Shown: positions 9,882 through 23,479, counted from the stretch's first letter. The stretch: DNA of 64,000 nucleotides from Hyaloraphidium curvatum (GCA_025558095.1 JAIVFI010000014.1:372001-436000); one strand, 5' to 3'. Made by a program: numbers and translations. The notes: generated by a model not told the origin, from the sequence alone.

Positions 9882-12077
9882 ATGGACGCGTTGCTGGTCT
9901 TTCTGCAGGCGTTCCCGAACCTATCGCGTGTTCCCGGCAAAGCTGGGGACCTGAGCGACGGCCTGGTGTTTGGAGAGGTCCTCAAGGCGATGTGAGAGGG
10001 AGTTACGCCAACGAGCGGAACGGGGACCCCACGGAGCTATCCTTCCAGCGATCCGAGATGGTTCGGAGGCCTGAAGCTCGAGAAGGGCGACAACTGGGTC
10101 ATCAAGTTCAACAACCTGAGTCCGTACCGGCCTGCTCGGTCGTTCAAGCTGCACGCTGAACCCCACGAACCCAGAGAAGCTCTTCAAGCAGTTGACGTCG
10201 TTCTACGAAGAGAGCCTATACCAGAACCCCAACAACCTGGATTCCGTGAACCTCACGGCCATAGCGAAGGAGAACGACGAGGTTGAACTGGCCAAACTCG
10301 GGTTCCTGGTCGTGGCCGCCGCCGTCCAGTGCGAGGGGAACCAGGCGTACATATCCCTCATTCGGTCGCTCGACGAGGCATCGCAGCACGCGATCATGCT
10401 GGCCATCGAGAAGGTGCGCACGTGTGTGCCCTGGGAGCTCGATCGGGAAGCCAAATTTTACGCGAGCAGGTAATGACGAGCCTGGGCGGTGAGGACGCTC
10501 CGAGTGGACAGTCAAGGTTTGGCGCAATCGCGATGCCGCGAGCGTGAGGATCTCTAAGCACGGTCAATGGCTCAGGTTGGATGGTCCCGATCGCGTTTCG
10601 TCGGACCGAGCACGGGGGGAAGGCGGAGAGGACAGCAGGGTGCTGCAAGAGAAGCTCGCTGCCGTGCAAGGCCAATACGTTGGTTAACGCGGACGTCTCC
10701 ACACTGGGCTTGGCGCTGAACAAGTGCTTCAGGAGGACGTCCTCGCCAAAGTCGGGCAACTGCAGCTTGAACTCAAGGAAGCCCAGCAAAAGCTGTCGGC
10801 ACGGACAGATGCGAGCAAATCGGAAGTCGTCTTCCGTGCAGAGATTGATGCCCTGAAGCGCAATCTGTTGGTGCTTCCGCGCAGCTCCGGAGTCGATCCA
10901 TAACTGTCTCCGGCTTTGCAGGGAGATGAACGAGGCGAGGAGGCACGAGGCGGAAGGGTTGCTTGCCGAGGAACAAGAACAGGTGCAGATGCTCAATCGG
11001 AGATTGGAGGAGGCCGCGCGAAAGGCCGTCGAGGCCACGTCCCTTAAGGATCAGGTGGACGAGCTCCGACAGGTTTCCGAGAAGCTCGCGAAGGCGGAAG
11101 CCACGATTGAAAAGTATCGGAAACGCGGGGACGAAACCGTTGAACTGCGCAGGCAAATCAAGGTCATCCCTTGCGCGCAGTGCTGTTCAGCACGACGCTC
11201 ACGTTCCCTCGCTATGGCAGCTCCTGGAGGACGAGAACCGGGCCCTTGTCGAACGCAGCGGGCACGTTGAGGACGAGTATCGCAAGGTTGCGGACAGCAC
11301 TTCGCTGGCGGAAACGGTCCGGGAGGAACTGGGAGCTCTGCAGCAAGCAAAGTCACGCCTCACGGCGGATTTGGACGCCGCCAACGCGAAGCTGCGTGAG
11401 GCCGAGGACCGTGTGCGGAAGCTGGACGACGTGTGCGCCGGCCAATTGGACCAGATCCACAGTCTGGAAGGTCAATTGAGGGAGCTCGAGCTCGGTGGTG
11501 GGTGGCATGGAATGTTCAGCTGATTCTAGTGCTTATGCAACGCGGTCTGCAAGGCGGCATTCCGCTGGATGATGGGATCCGCGAACCAGGGGATCAAATT
11601 CCCGACTCGCAGCTCCGCGGCGCGCTGGAGCGCGATCAGAAGGCGCTCGCGGCGGCGACAGACAAGGTTGCCGACCTCCAGAAGGCGCTAAAGAAGGCCA
11701 AAGAGTTCATCTTGAACCAGGATCGAGAGATCAAGGAGCTCAAGGCCTCCAAATCGGCCGACCAGGCGGGTATCGAAGCACATTCGGCCAGAGTCTGCCA
11801 CTCAACCGGCAAAATCCAGATTGCCGTCAGGCCATCCGAACTCCAGGAGCTCCAAAACCAGGTGGCGTCCAAGCAGGCCGAGATAGACCAAGCGACCGCC
11901 GCCTTGAGAGACATGAGGGCCAGCGCCCGACGCGAACAGAAGCTGCTCCTGACCGCCTTCTACGAGCTGGGACTGCAGCTCCAGAAGCGGAATCTCGCTG
12001 GGCTTGGTGCGGCCGGCTCATCGCCAACATGGCTGAACACGCACAGACAAGCGATCGATGCGCGCTACCGAAAATAG
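9882..12077 (+). CDS. HOOK: HOOK family dynein/cargo adaptor
   Basis: HOOK proteins link cytoplasmic dynein to endosomal cargo along microtubules. The first exon starts MDALLVFLQAF and continues with LSDGLVFGEVLKAM, matching the N-terminal HOOK domain (a calponin-homology-like fold). Splicing A|GTCCGT...CCCAG|AG near 10121 restores NNLKKLFKQL, a HOOK signature, followed by PNNLDSVNLTAIAKENDEVE and AAAVQCEGNQAYISLI. From about 10600 to 11950 the exons encode long coiled coils (for example LRQVSEKLAKAEATIEKYRK), and the end QKLLLTAFYELGLQL resembles HOOK C-termini. Several short introns interrupt the gene; some coiled-coil junctions are unresolved. The stop lies 23 bp from the stop of the convergent PGS1. 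Confidence 0.85.
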
Positions 12078-12100
12078 TCGCTCCGGAGCGCTTTAGAAGC

Positions 12101-13901
12101 CTAGAAGTACTTCTTGAGGACCGGCGTTGCCACCCGCACGAACATGCCCGGCGGCGGGATGGAGCCGTACGCGACTAGCTCTCCGTCGCGGTAGATCGCG
12201 TCCCGCTCCTGCCGGTTTGGTGAGAATAGACCATCTGAAACCGAGCCGCTTGCCCACCTCGCCGACCTTGCTTCGCAGCGCGGGATTCATTGTTGCAATC
12301 AAGACCTCAGACTCGAGGTCCCGTGTCATGGACCGTTCCCCATAGTTTGTGGAACCGATCAGCGTGATGCACGGGTCGGCTTCGTCGGCTCTTTGGGCCC
12401 AGAGCCCTGCATGGCATGAGACGCGAATGGCATTCACCTGCGTGTTGCCACCGCACCTTTGCAATGAAATGTCCACCCTTGCTTGATCCATTCCGACACT
12501 TCGATCCTCCCCTGTATCCCGCGGCCCTCAACCTCTTGCAAAAAGTTGCGCTCCAGCAGGCGATACGCATCGGGAATGAATCGGGAAACACCCTTCGATG
12601 CAAACCAGCCATTAGCCTGTAAGAGATCATTAGCCGCCGAACAAAGGCGCTGCCACGGTGGCTGTACCATTGGAGAAGCAGTCAGCACCGCGTAGCGCGC
12701 GCTTTCTGACGACATGATCAAGTCCACGAAACGGCGCGGAAAGTTGAGGTATCCCGACGTAAAATGGACCATCCAACCGCGTCCCATGCCCTGAGCAAAC
12801 GCAGCCAACAGCGCCTCGATCATTGCTTCGTCATCACGAATGCCAAGCTGCCCTTGCTGAACGTAAGGGACCACCAGAGTATCTCCGGGAGGCGTGTGCT
12901 GCCCTCCTTCCTTCAGGTTTTCCCTCAGCGCCGCCGAAGAATCCATCCACTTGCGCTTCAGGGCATCCAGCTGCCTGGCAGCGTGCGACTTGAATTCGGC
13001 TGGCGATCGAGAAGGATCAGGTCCCTTCGGCTCCAGCTCGGCCACCCCAAGTCCATATGAGAAGGAGGCCACGGTGTGAACGAGGTCGCTATAGAAATCC
13101 GCGAGACCCGCACACCCTTCGAAACGCATGTAGCGATCCTGCCTGTTCTCAAAGTAGTCCGTGTTTAGATTTGCTCTGGACGACGGCCAAGGACGTGTCA
13201 ATACCGCGAAAGCATGCTTACAGACCGAGCATTACCCGCTCAGGATAAGATCGTCGTCGAAGAGGTAGATCTTCATGTGCTGCAGGCCGAATGCTTCGCG
13301 GAACCTGTCCGGCAAAGCGGCCTTCAGCGCCGGGCCCAGAGCCGGCGTGTGGTACAATGCAACAGAAGCGCGACGAGGAAACTCCTTGGCCAGCGGTCGA
13401 AGCAGGGAAACCGAGCTTTCTCCGCCCTTGGCTCGCGTCCCGCGCAGAGCATCGATCAATATCTGCACCTCAAGGGATGGGTTCTCCGCCAGTGAATCCC
13501 GGAGAGTTTGGATCTGTGAATCCGTGCCATGAGCTCGTATTGAGGCAACGACCCAAGACATCGCACAAGCTCATGCTGCTCGCTACCGATGTACAGCGAA
13601 CTCAGGACGACGCGCTTCCGGGCTCCACGAATCCCCGCCTGGCGACAAACGGGTAAGCGTGATGATTTTGAAGCCGCAGGGCAAGACTCGCCTTCAGTGC
13701 AGCACAGAAATCTCTCGGGGTCGCGATGGGGGACACCTTGTCCCCGTCCAGCCCGAAAACGGGGCTCGATGCCCACGTTTCCACAGGAACGAGAGCCGCC
13801 GCTTGCCGGAGTTCATTCCCCGCCACGCGACTCCCGCTTTGGAAGCTACGCCTGCATACCCGCCTGAAGGCGGGAAGCAGCACGCGCATCGGTGGTCTCA
13901 A
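12101..13901 (-). CDS. PGS1: CDP-diacylglycerol--glycerol-3-phosphate 3-phosphatidyltransferase (mitochondrial)
   Basis: Makes phosphatidylglycerophosphate, the first committed step of cardiolipin synthesis, in mitochondria. The N-terminus MRPPMRVLLPAFRRVCRRSF is Arg-rich and lacks acidic residues, as in a mitochondrial presequence. The phospholipase-D fold is clear: RKRVVLSSLYIGS, first HKD motif QHMKIYLFDDDLILSG joined over an intron to ANLNTDYFENRQDRY, then VPYVQQGQLGI and a second HKD-like site (HAGLWAQRADEADP...IGSTNYGERS; exact splice there not resolved). The C-terminus after a 49-nt intron is ATPVLKKYF, like other PGS1 ends. Plants use an unrelated bacterial-type enzyme, so this argues against a plant source. 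Stop TAG at 12101-12103. Confidence 0.9.
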
Positions 13902-14054
13902 AAGGGATTCGGGGGGCGTTTGCTTACGGCCTCGAGGCTCTCCGTGTCACTCAAAAGATGGCAACGTTCTTCCATTGAATGCGTCTTTCCAGGTGCAAAT
14001 CCGGGGTCGCAGTAAGCTGAAACGTCCAAGCGACCGACAGATCATTGATCGGAC

Positions 14055-15065
14055 TCACCGCTTGTGATGGTGTAGCCTCGTCAACCACAGCGGGGCGGCA
14101 CCGTGGGCAACTAGCAAGGCAAAACTGAAGGATGCCGCCAGCGCCATGGAGACCGAACCGGCCAGCATGGCCGCCTGTCCCGCGATAGCGAACCATAGAA
14201 GCGATCGCGGCGCAGGCTTCTGATTGACCCAAAGCATCAGTGCCAGCCGCTTTCTGCGAACGTGAAGGCGCAATGAGGCTCACCAAGCTGCGGATAAGCC
14301 TGGGAAACAGCGCGAACCAAGCTATCGCGTTGGCGACCATGAAGAAGACCTCGAGGTTCGTTCTCAGCCGGGACGCCAGCACGACCGAGGCAAAGACGGC
14401 CGCGTTGATGGCCAGAGAATCAGGCAGCCTGCACGACAGTATTAGGCCGGCGAAGCGGGCCAGGTGCCATGAATACCTTGCTGCCCCGGAGATGGCGGTC
14501 CGGTAGTCACGGAAGCACACGCTCACGACAAAGAGTGCCGCAGACAGCGCCCAGATGCTGTCGTCCGTTGTATCCTTTGTCAAGGTCTGCAGAATGGGCG
14601 ACAGACCGAGCAAAGCGGCGGCGGAAAGAACCAAGCTGCGGCCCAGCTGCAGGGCGTCTGGCTCCGCATCAGAGCGCGGAGCAAATAGATTCCAAAGTTT
14701 GCTGACCTCTTCCCGGAAGGCAATGCCGCGGACCGTTGGCGACCGCGTAGACGGCCAGCACAGTTGCAGGAGATCCCGCGAGCGACCACGGCAGCCTGCT
14801 GTGCCTTTGGTGGTACACGTCGAAGAATCCGACGAGGAACACGACGATGCTCGAAAGATGGAACGTGATGGCGTCTCCCTTGAACAGAAGGGAGCCGAGA
14901 GCCGTCGGAGCGGGTGGTCCTGCAAGGACCTGGTTCGCAGGCCTGCGTGCCGCGCCGACACATGTACGCACTACATCGCAAGTCCCGGAGGAACGTCGGG
15001 TCCACATAGCTGTCAGGAAACCCCTGCCGGACGTACAGCTTCTTCTGGAACGCGGGAAGATTCAT
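14055..15065 (-). CDS. GPI2: GPI-GlcNAc transferase subunit PIG-C
   Basis: Subunit of the ER enzyme that transfers GlcNAc to phosphatidylinositol, the first step of GPI-anchor synthesis. The start MNLPAFQKKLYVRQGFPDSY followed by VDPTFLRDL matches the PIG-C N-terminus. Later exons carry ITFHLSSIVVFLVGFFDVYH, then LLGLSPILQTLTKDTTDDSI, INAAVFASVVLASRLRTNLE and VANAIAWFALFPRL, and the last exon encodes two hydrophobic helices ending LHHHKR. Several membrane spans are evident. At least two short introns shift frame between about 14700 and 15010. It is tandem with eIF4A-III: its start is 53 bp from that gene's stop. Confidence 0.9.
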
Positions 15066-15118
15066 GCTTTCAACGTGTTGATCGATGCACCAGCAAACAT
15101 CGCTACCATCAATCTTCC

Positions 15119-16707
15119 CTAGATGAGATCCGCGACTGTAACCAACCTGTCAGACGCTGGCACCCATCCTGCAGGATCGAACTCACCGTTGATTGGCATT
15201 TCGTCAATCTGGGTCGAGTAGTATTGCTCTGCAACGCGGCGATTGTCAGACTCGACTTGTCGCGCCAAAGGGGCAACCCACCGATATCACGTAGGATCTT
15301 CACGTCGTCGCTCTTGACAAAGTTGATCGCCACACCCTTCCTGCCGAACCTGCCGGAACGCCCGATCCGGTGGATGTAGTTCTCACGGTTCGACGGCAGA
15401 TCGTAGTTGATGCTGCGACGAAGTCAGAACCGAAACGCCTCGGCTTCCTGCAAACAGCGCTTACACTAGCGAAACCTGCGCAACATCGATGCCGCGCGCC
15501 CAGACGTCGGTGGTGATCAGTACACGGCTCTTGCCCTGCCGGAACTCCTGCATGATGGCATCCCGTTCCTTCTGGGGCATCTCGCCGTGCATCGATGAAA
15601 CCGTAAAGTTGGCTTCCCTCATCTTTTCCGTCAACCAGTCGACCTGGTGGACCGCCGGTGAGCCAATGGAGGGCGGCCGGCTCGCAGCCTGCGAACCTTT
15701 CTCCGCGTATTGCAGAAGATCACCGCTTGCGTGATCGTCAACGTGTCGTAGAGGTCGCAAAGCGTGTCGAACTTCCACTCCTCCTTTTCGACCGCCACGA
15801 AGAACTGCTTGATGCCCTCGAGCGTCAGCTCATCGCGCTTCACAAGCACCCGGATCGGATCGGTCATGAACTTGGTCGTCATCTCCAGAACATCGTGCGG
15901 AAGGGTGGCGCTGACGAGCACGACCTGCGTGCTCGGCGGCAGGTAGCGGTAGATGTCGTAGATCTGCTCCTTGAATCCCCTCGACAGCATCTCGTCGGCC
16001 TCATCCAGGATCAGCATTTTGATGTGGCGAGTCCGCAAATGCCGCCGCCGGATCATGTCAAACACCCGTCCGGGGGTCCCGGACACCACGTGCTGACCAT
16101 AGTCCAGCTTTTTGATATCCTCCCCGACACTAGTGCCGCCAATGCAGGCGTGGCACTGAACGTTCATATAGTCCCCAAGGGCGAGCACGACGCTCTGAAT
16201 CTGCGTGGCCAGCTCCCGCGTCGGCGAGAGGACGAGAGCCTGGCATTCCCTCGATTGCGTGTCGATGTTTTGGAGGATGGCAATCGAAAAGGTTGCCGTC
16301 TTGCCCGTCCCCGACTGGGCTTGCGCGATGACATCGCGGCCCTTGATCATGGGAATAATGGACCGCTGCTGGATAGCACTGGGCTTCTCGAAGTCTGCAG
16401 TTCCACACCGGTGTCAGCCCGCGCGGGGGAGGGAAAGCAGAAACGGCCACCCACTGTACGCGTAGATGCCGCGCAGCAGATCCTCCTTGAGCCGCATGGC
16501 ATCAAAAGTGGGCACGACCTGCACATTCTCCGAGGTCTCAAATTCCTGGACGTGAGAGCCCGGTGGGAACGGGGGGAAAGGAAACCCGGGACGGCGCGTC
16601 AACCGCGAGCTCCCCAGACCGTCCTGCCACGCGATGCGAACCAGCTTCTCATCTTCCCCGCGGTCGATCTTCCCGCCGCCTTGCCTGGCGGTCCGTCCCT
16701 CGGCCAT
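15119..16707 (-). CDS. EIF4A3: Eukaryotic initiation factor 4A-III, exon junction complex helicase
   Basis: DEAD-box RNA helicase; the eIF4A-III type is the RNA clamp of the exon junction complex. Motifs: [18 protein letters not shown] and [12 protein letters not shown] (Q-motif region), [33 protein letters not shown], the eIF4A-III-like [20 protein letters not shown] and [37 protein letters not shown], and [13 protein letters not shown]. The final exon VADLI is identical to other eIF4A-III C-termini and follows a short intron after QIDEMPIN. The N-terminal segment after [11 protein letters not shown] is poorly conserved and may contain another intron. The start is 70 bp from the divergent EI24 start. 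Confidence 0.93.
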
Positions 16708-16777
16708 CTCGCGCAGAGGTAGCGACTTTCAAGTTCGAACGCACAATCCCTCGCAGGTCCGGAGACATAGACCCGTA

Positions 16778-18018
16778 ATGCTCGCGTTGGCAGAGGATCT
16801 TTCGCTTTTAGTTTTTCAAGTGCTCCGCGGCATCGTCGATGCCTCCAATCTTCATCCTGTCGTGGCCGTGCTCGCCCGGTGGGACGCCCTTGCTGAACGG
16901 GTAACACGGGAGGCCAACGCGCCCCGTTCCTTCCGACAAGGTCTCCTGCCATTCGGAACACGGTCTTGCGATGCATCGCTCTGAATGGCTTCATCTTTGT
17001 CGGGAGTCTGCTCGGCTACGAGAGGCTTCTGTTGCCGCTGGTCCGCCGCGTAATCGAGGCAACCGTTCGGACCCCTGGCATCGCAACGCACGCGGCCGTG
17101 ATCGTGGAGCTGACACTTGCCGCCGCTTACCATGTACGGCGCTCGTCGATGAGGATGCTCCGATCGCGGCGATCTCTTGACACGGGCTCCCAGGTCCTTT
17201 GGGTGTTGCCATTCTTCGCCCTGAGCTTCGCTCTGAGCGCAGCGTGGTACCAGGAGTTGGCAAATTCTGCGTACGAGCTGCAAGTTGGACCTCCCCCGAA
17301 GGCCCAACTCAATTACGACAAGTGGGCTGACGAAAGCCCGCCGCACCGGCATCCCTTTCACATGTGGCTGCAGATTGAGGCACCGGATCGCCCTGCTCCT
17401 CTATCGCCAGCTCCTCGTACTCCTCTACTTCCTGTTCAGCATTGCTCTCTACCACATCCCGGTGGTCGGTCGTCCCTTGAGCTTTCTCTACGAGTGTTGG
17501 ATCGCGTCGTTCTATGCCTTTGATTATAAGTGGGGCATCCTGGGGTTGAATCTGCACGATCGCATCCGGATGGTGGAAAGGTGCGGTGACTCGCTACAAA
17601 GTTATCTCGCTCGCACTGAACATCATTGTCAGCCACTGGGGTTACTTCTGCGGGTTCGGTGCGTCTCGTGAGGCGTCGCGGCAGATTCTTGTGCCTGACG
17701 CGCTCCGAAGGCCTCCCCTCTACCATGGCATCGTTCTTTCTACCACAGTTCGTTGGCTACGGCGTGTTCGCTGTGTTGTTTCCCGCGGTAGGTCACCGAT
17801 TGAGGGAGATCTGGGCTGGATTTCAATGCCGCGCCGATCAGTTCATCCTGATGGCAAACGTGGCCGAGCCGGCCCCTGGCAGGAGTCCGAGAAAAGGAAG
17901 CAAGTCCGAGAATGGAACGAACGAGTCGTTTCGGCAGCTGCCAGGTCGTTTGCCGTTCTTCGTGCCTCTCATTTCGATGAGCGACGCCTGTACGGGCTGG
18001 CGCAAACGCGCTGACTGA
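16778..18018 (+). CDS. EI24: EI24 / EPG-4-like ER membrane protein
   Basis: EI24 (EPG-4) is a multispanning ER protein needed for autophagy in animals. Here the start MLALAEDLSLLVFQVLRG leads through an intron to a span with RCIALNGFIFVGSLLGYE, then VLWVLPFFALSFALSAAWYQ followed by ELANSAYE, and a strongly EI24-like block IPVVGRPLSFLYECWIASFY with AFDYKWGILGLNLHDR. A further exon supplies MASFFLPQFVGYGVFAVLFP and a hydrophilic tail ending WRKRAD at TGA 18016-18018. About five to six membrane helices can be counted. The length fits the family; exact junctions at about 16900, 17350 and 17580-17700 are approximate. Confidence 0.8.
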
Positions 18019-18110
18019 ACCGAACTCCTCCACGGCCCCGCGCGACTGTCTTCTCGCCGGTCCATTAATTCCATTCCGCTGGTTGCCGTCGAGTGCGGGA
18101 TAGACGCGAG

Positions 18111-19941
<1,831 letters not shown>

Positions 19942-20025
19942 CCAGTGCACCGTGAAAACGACACAGAACTAACGTGCTAGCTCTCTCGCCATGTACAGAT
20001 TTGGTTTAGATACCCCTCATCCGCA

Positions 20026-22195
20026 TCATTGTCCCCTGAAAAAGTCCACTACCTGCTCCGGCGTCATCTGGGTCTTTTCGTTGGTCTTCCGACGAATGAT
20101 GTCCACTTTGCCATTTGCAAGGAAGCCTTGACCGATAACAACAACAAAAGGGTATCCGACGAGGGTTGCTTCCTTGATCCGCTGGCCAAAGCTCATTGTA
20201 TCCCAACGGTCGTCTAGCACGACGTCTCTGGCGATTGTGCCTAGGAAGGCGTCCAGGGAATCGTACAAGGCGCTTGCAGCTGCCAAGACGGGTGGCTCCT
20301 CGGCGGCACGCCGCTTGAGGTTGAAGGTGGGAACGATGCACACCCTGTAGGGTGCTAAGCTCTCGGGCCAGATAATCCCCTCGACGTCGTGGCTGATCTG
20401 CACTACCGCACCGAGCACGCGCGACAATCCGATGCCGAAGCAGCCCATCGCGAACGGTACCATGGCCTGCTGGTTGCCTTCTTGCGCCTTGTACCCCGCA
20501 GACAAGGGCAGAGAGTATCGTTCGCCCAAGTAGAACGTGTGTCCAACCTCGATTGCCTGCACCTTTTGCAGCGACGCCCCTTGAACGCATGCTAGGCACC
20601 CATCGCCTTCCTCGGCGGTCAGAATGTCCTCCACCAATATCTCCAGGCCGCGGCCGGAGGGGAGTCCATTCTCAAGTGCCACATTCAAGGCCGCCTCTCC
20701 TTCGAGATCGGGCAATAGTTCCGAAACCGTGCTGTCCAAAATGAGGGCCGCCTTGCGCCCGTTGACCTTTCTCAGCACTTTCGTAGCCTTCGTCTCGTTC
20801 GCTTTGCGGCCTGCTGCCACCACACAAACAACATGCACGTCGCCATCTTGCAGGACTTCCGCACTCAAGCCGTCGCCTCGATACAGGTTCCGGGGGCCTC
20901 CAGATTCGAGCGACGCGAGGGCGCCCAGTATGTTCTCCAAGTCATTCCTTTCGCTCCCGGTTGGTCGGATGGCGGAGCTTGACCGGGCTCGTTCCTCGTT
21001 GGCTGTATAGCCGCAAGAGGGGCAGCTCAGGAGTTTATCTTCCCCAGCTAGAAGGGGTCAGTTAACGACCTTGGGTGTCCGGCACTACCTTACCGTCCGA
21101 GACGAAATGAAACTCGTGCGACTGTGTGCCCCCGATGTTGCCTGTGTCCGCTTCTGCCTAAGGAAAATGCCGTGGGCAGAGAGTGCAGCCATAAGCTCGA
21201 CAAATAGAGCTTACCACTGCAAACGGAAGTCCAATGCGTGAAAATATCCGTCTGTAAGCTTCCCTGACCACTTCGTAGGTTGCGAGCGCGTCGCTCTCGG
21301 TCGCATCAAAGGTGTACAGGTCTTTCATTACAAACTCCTTGCCACGAAGAAGTCCGGCGCGCGGTCGAGCTTCGTCCCTGAACTTCTTCCCTAGAACGTG
21401 GATCGGTTCAGCAGGCAGCGGCTGTAACCCGGCCGATGGCCCGCACCGATCTGGTACAATCGCACGGGCAGCTGCTTCGTGGAGACGACATCGCTGCCCA
21501 CCACCTGGGTTATCTCCTCCTCGTGCGTCGGTGCGAGAAGGAATGCCGCCCCTTTCCTGTCCTTGAGCCGGTAAAGCTATGGACGGCGATTGTAGGGTGC
21601 GATCCGCAAGCCGTGTCGCAACACACCTCCTGACCCGTTGATTCCCAGCGGCCCGTCTTCTTCCAAGCGTCGCTGGGGAGCACGTTGGGGAGCACCACTT
21701 TGTGGGCGTCTTACCAGACACGATGGTTTGTAGCGGCCGGAAGAAGAGGAACATCGTCACTTACCAATACCGCGCATTTCGTCGTCGATGATTCCTTCCA
21801 GCTTCTGCAGTGCCCGCAATCCGAAAGGGAGGAAGCTGTGAATCCCAGCCGACGACTGCAAGGACCACCGGATGAGCTTCGGACCGCCCGATCGTCCGGC
21901 TGAGGCGCACTTGTCGGATCAAGCCGGCTCGCAGCATGAGCGTGTGACTCTCCGATTCGGCAGCGAACGTCGGAGTGTCTTTCATGGTCGGCAAATACAT
22001 CTGCGATAGCCGCTGACGCCGATCTGGCCGCGAGCTGGTTGCCGACGTCTGGACCGCTGCTGGGGAGCCGCCGCTCGAACTGGCCATCGTGGCATGTCGG
22101 CGTGACGGCAGCCCCCGGAAAGGTTTCTGCTGGTCCAAATCGGCACATCGACGCGTACAGACGCGCCCCAGGCGGCGACAACCGCCGCGGAACAT
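20026..22195 (-). CDS. PARS2: Prolyl-tRNA synthetase, bacterial/organellar type
   Basis: Charges tRNA-Pro in mitochondria. Translation from ATG 22193-22195 gives [16 protein letters not shown], a basic presequence, then [20 protein letters not shown] and a class II synthetase core: [29 protein letters not shown], motif 2 [47 protein letters not shown], motif 3 [17 protein letters not shown], and an anticodon-binding domain starting [11 protein letters not shown]. The bacterial-type INS editing domain does not seem to be present, as in mitochondrial ProRS. Several introns lie between 20940 and 22100; those around 21160-21700 are placed only roughly. Divergent from EAF6 with 56 bp between starts. 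Confidence 0.88.
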
Positions 22196-22251
22196 CCTCG
22201 TGAGCACTGGAGCCCAGTGCCCCGAAGTCCCTTGCTCTCTCTTACTGCGCG

Positions 22252-22960
22252 ATGGCCTCCGCCGAAGCAGGGCCGAGCAACGCGCCGGCCGAGGCCGCGG
22301 AAGCTCCTGCGGAGGGCACGGCGGAATCGGGGCCTCCCGCTCCCCAAATGCAGGAGCTCGAAGTGCGTGCCTTGCACGTTCGGTCTGCCGGGGCCTCCCT
22401 TCAACAGTCGAACAGAATGTCACTCTGAAGACCTTGGAAGAGGCGGAGGCACATCTTCAGGACCTCATTAGTCGGAAGAAATATGTGGACAGGCTGCTGG
22501 TGCGCTCGTCGGGCCTTCAATCCCGTCGCCCGGTAACCTGTTCCGCCAAAGGTCAATCTGGAGGGATCGATATACGCGTTTGAGGGCTCTTACTTGGAAG
22601 AGACGGCCGGGACCGGCAACATAATCAAAGGCTTCGACGGGTACCTCACCAACCGCAATGCGCCGGGTGCAGTGCGGCAGAAGGCGAAAGTCAACGAGGC
22701 GGACCGGCTTTTCTCCCAGAGCTCGACGACCTATTTGAAGGCAAGTTCGCTGCAGTACCCGTGTGTTCGTCGCTCTGACAAGTGGCTTCCAGGCACTCGA
22801 GATCAAGGAGAAGGAGCGGCACATCGATCCCATGAGGGATCATGCGAGGCCGCGGCCGATACCGCAGGAAATTCTTCGCCAGGAGCAGCTTGCCGCTTCG
22901 CTGAAGAAGAAGAAGAGGCCAACCGACTTTGGGGCCGATCTGGCGCCCAAGCGCCGGTAA
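22252..22960 (+). CDS. EAF6: EAF6/MEAF6, subunit of NuA4-type histone acetyltransferase
   Basis: Small subunit shared by NuA4 and related MYST acetyltransferases. After an acidic Ala-rich N-terminus ([17 protein letters not shown]) comes the EAF6 core: [20 protein letters not shown], then [30 protein letters not shown] and [15 protein letters not shown]. The C-terminus after a GC-AG intron (22741-22792) is basic: [25 protein letters not shown], ending APKRR. The gene has at least three short introns. About 150-170 residues is normal for the family. Confidence 0.88.
22741..22792 (+). other. GC-AG intron in EAF6 (52 nt)
   Basis: The exon ends TTGAAG, the intron begins GCAAGT and ends CTTCCAG. 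Its removal joins TTYLK to ALEIKEKER in phase 0. No GT alternative near the donor gives a comparable reading frame. The size fits other introns in the window. Confidence 0.75.
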
Positions 22961-23479
22961 TGAGGCGTTGGCTTTCTCGATGATACCCCTCCATCTGTAC
23001 CTGATTGGACTTGCTGATGATACACCCGGTTGACACTTGCTTTTCACTCTTACCGTCTTCCAAAGCGCTTGGTTGGGAGAAAGTGCTCCTGAGGCCCCTC
23101 TGCGCGAGCAACCCCGGCGGCATTGACTCCAATGATCAATCTCGCCCGCACGGGCTAGGATGGTCGGATATGGGCTCGCCGATGGGGAGACGGATCTTTT
23201 TGTCTCCCCAAGGGCCTCACCCAGTAGCTTGCTGGGAAGGAGGGTGCCCGGCGGGCGGTCTGCCGGGGTCGCAGACGCGTCTTCTCCGCGCACAAGGCAT
23301 TCGCCGGAGTCGGAACCCGTCTCACGCCCGGACGACGACGTTTTGAGAATGGTCAAGCTGGTGGCCCTTGATTCTGCATCCGAGTTCGACGCGAGGAACT
23401 CCCTCCTGGACGCGCGGGTGAGAACGCCGGTGGAGATTGCAGACGCGTTCTGAGCAGTCTGCGCCGTCGGAAGGCTTTC
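22961..23479. other. EAF6-GLE1 interval, possibly with an upstream GLE1 exon
   Basis: A 519-bp stretch without an assigned gene. A plus-strand open frame at 23160-23453 ends near a good donor (GCGCGG|GTGAGA at 23418), but its phase does not match the first certain GLE1 exon, so it was not joined. It may be 5' UTR, promoter or an unresolved exon. Confidence 0.3.
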
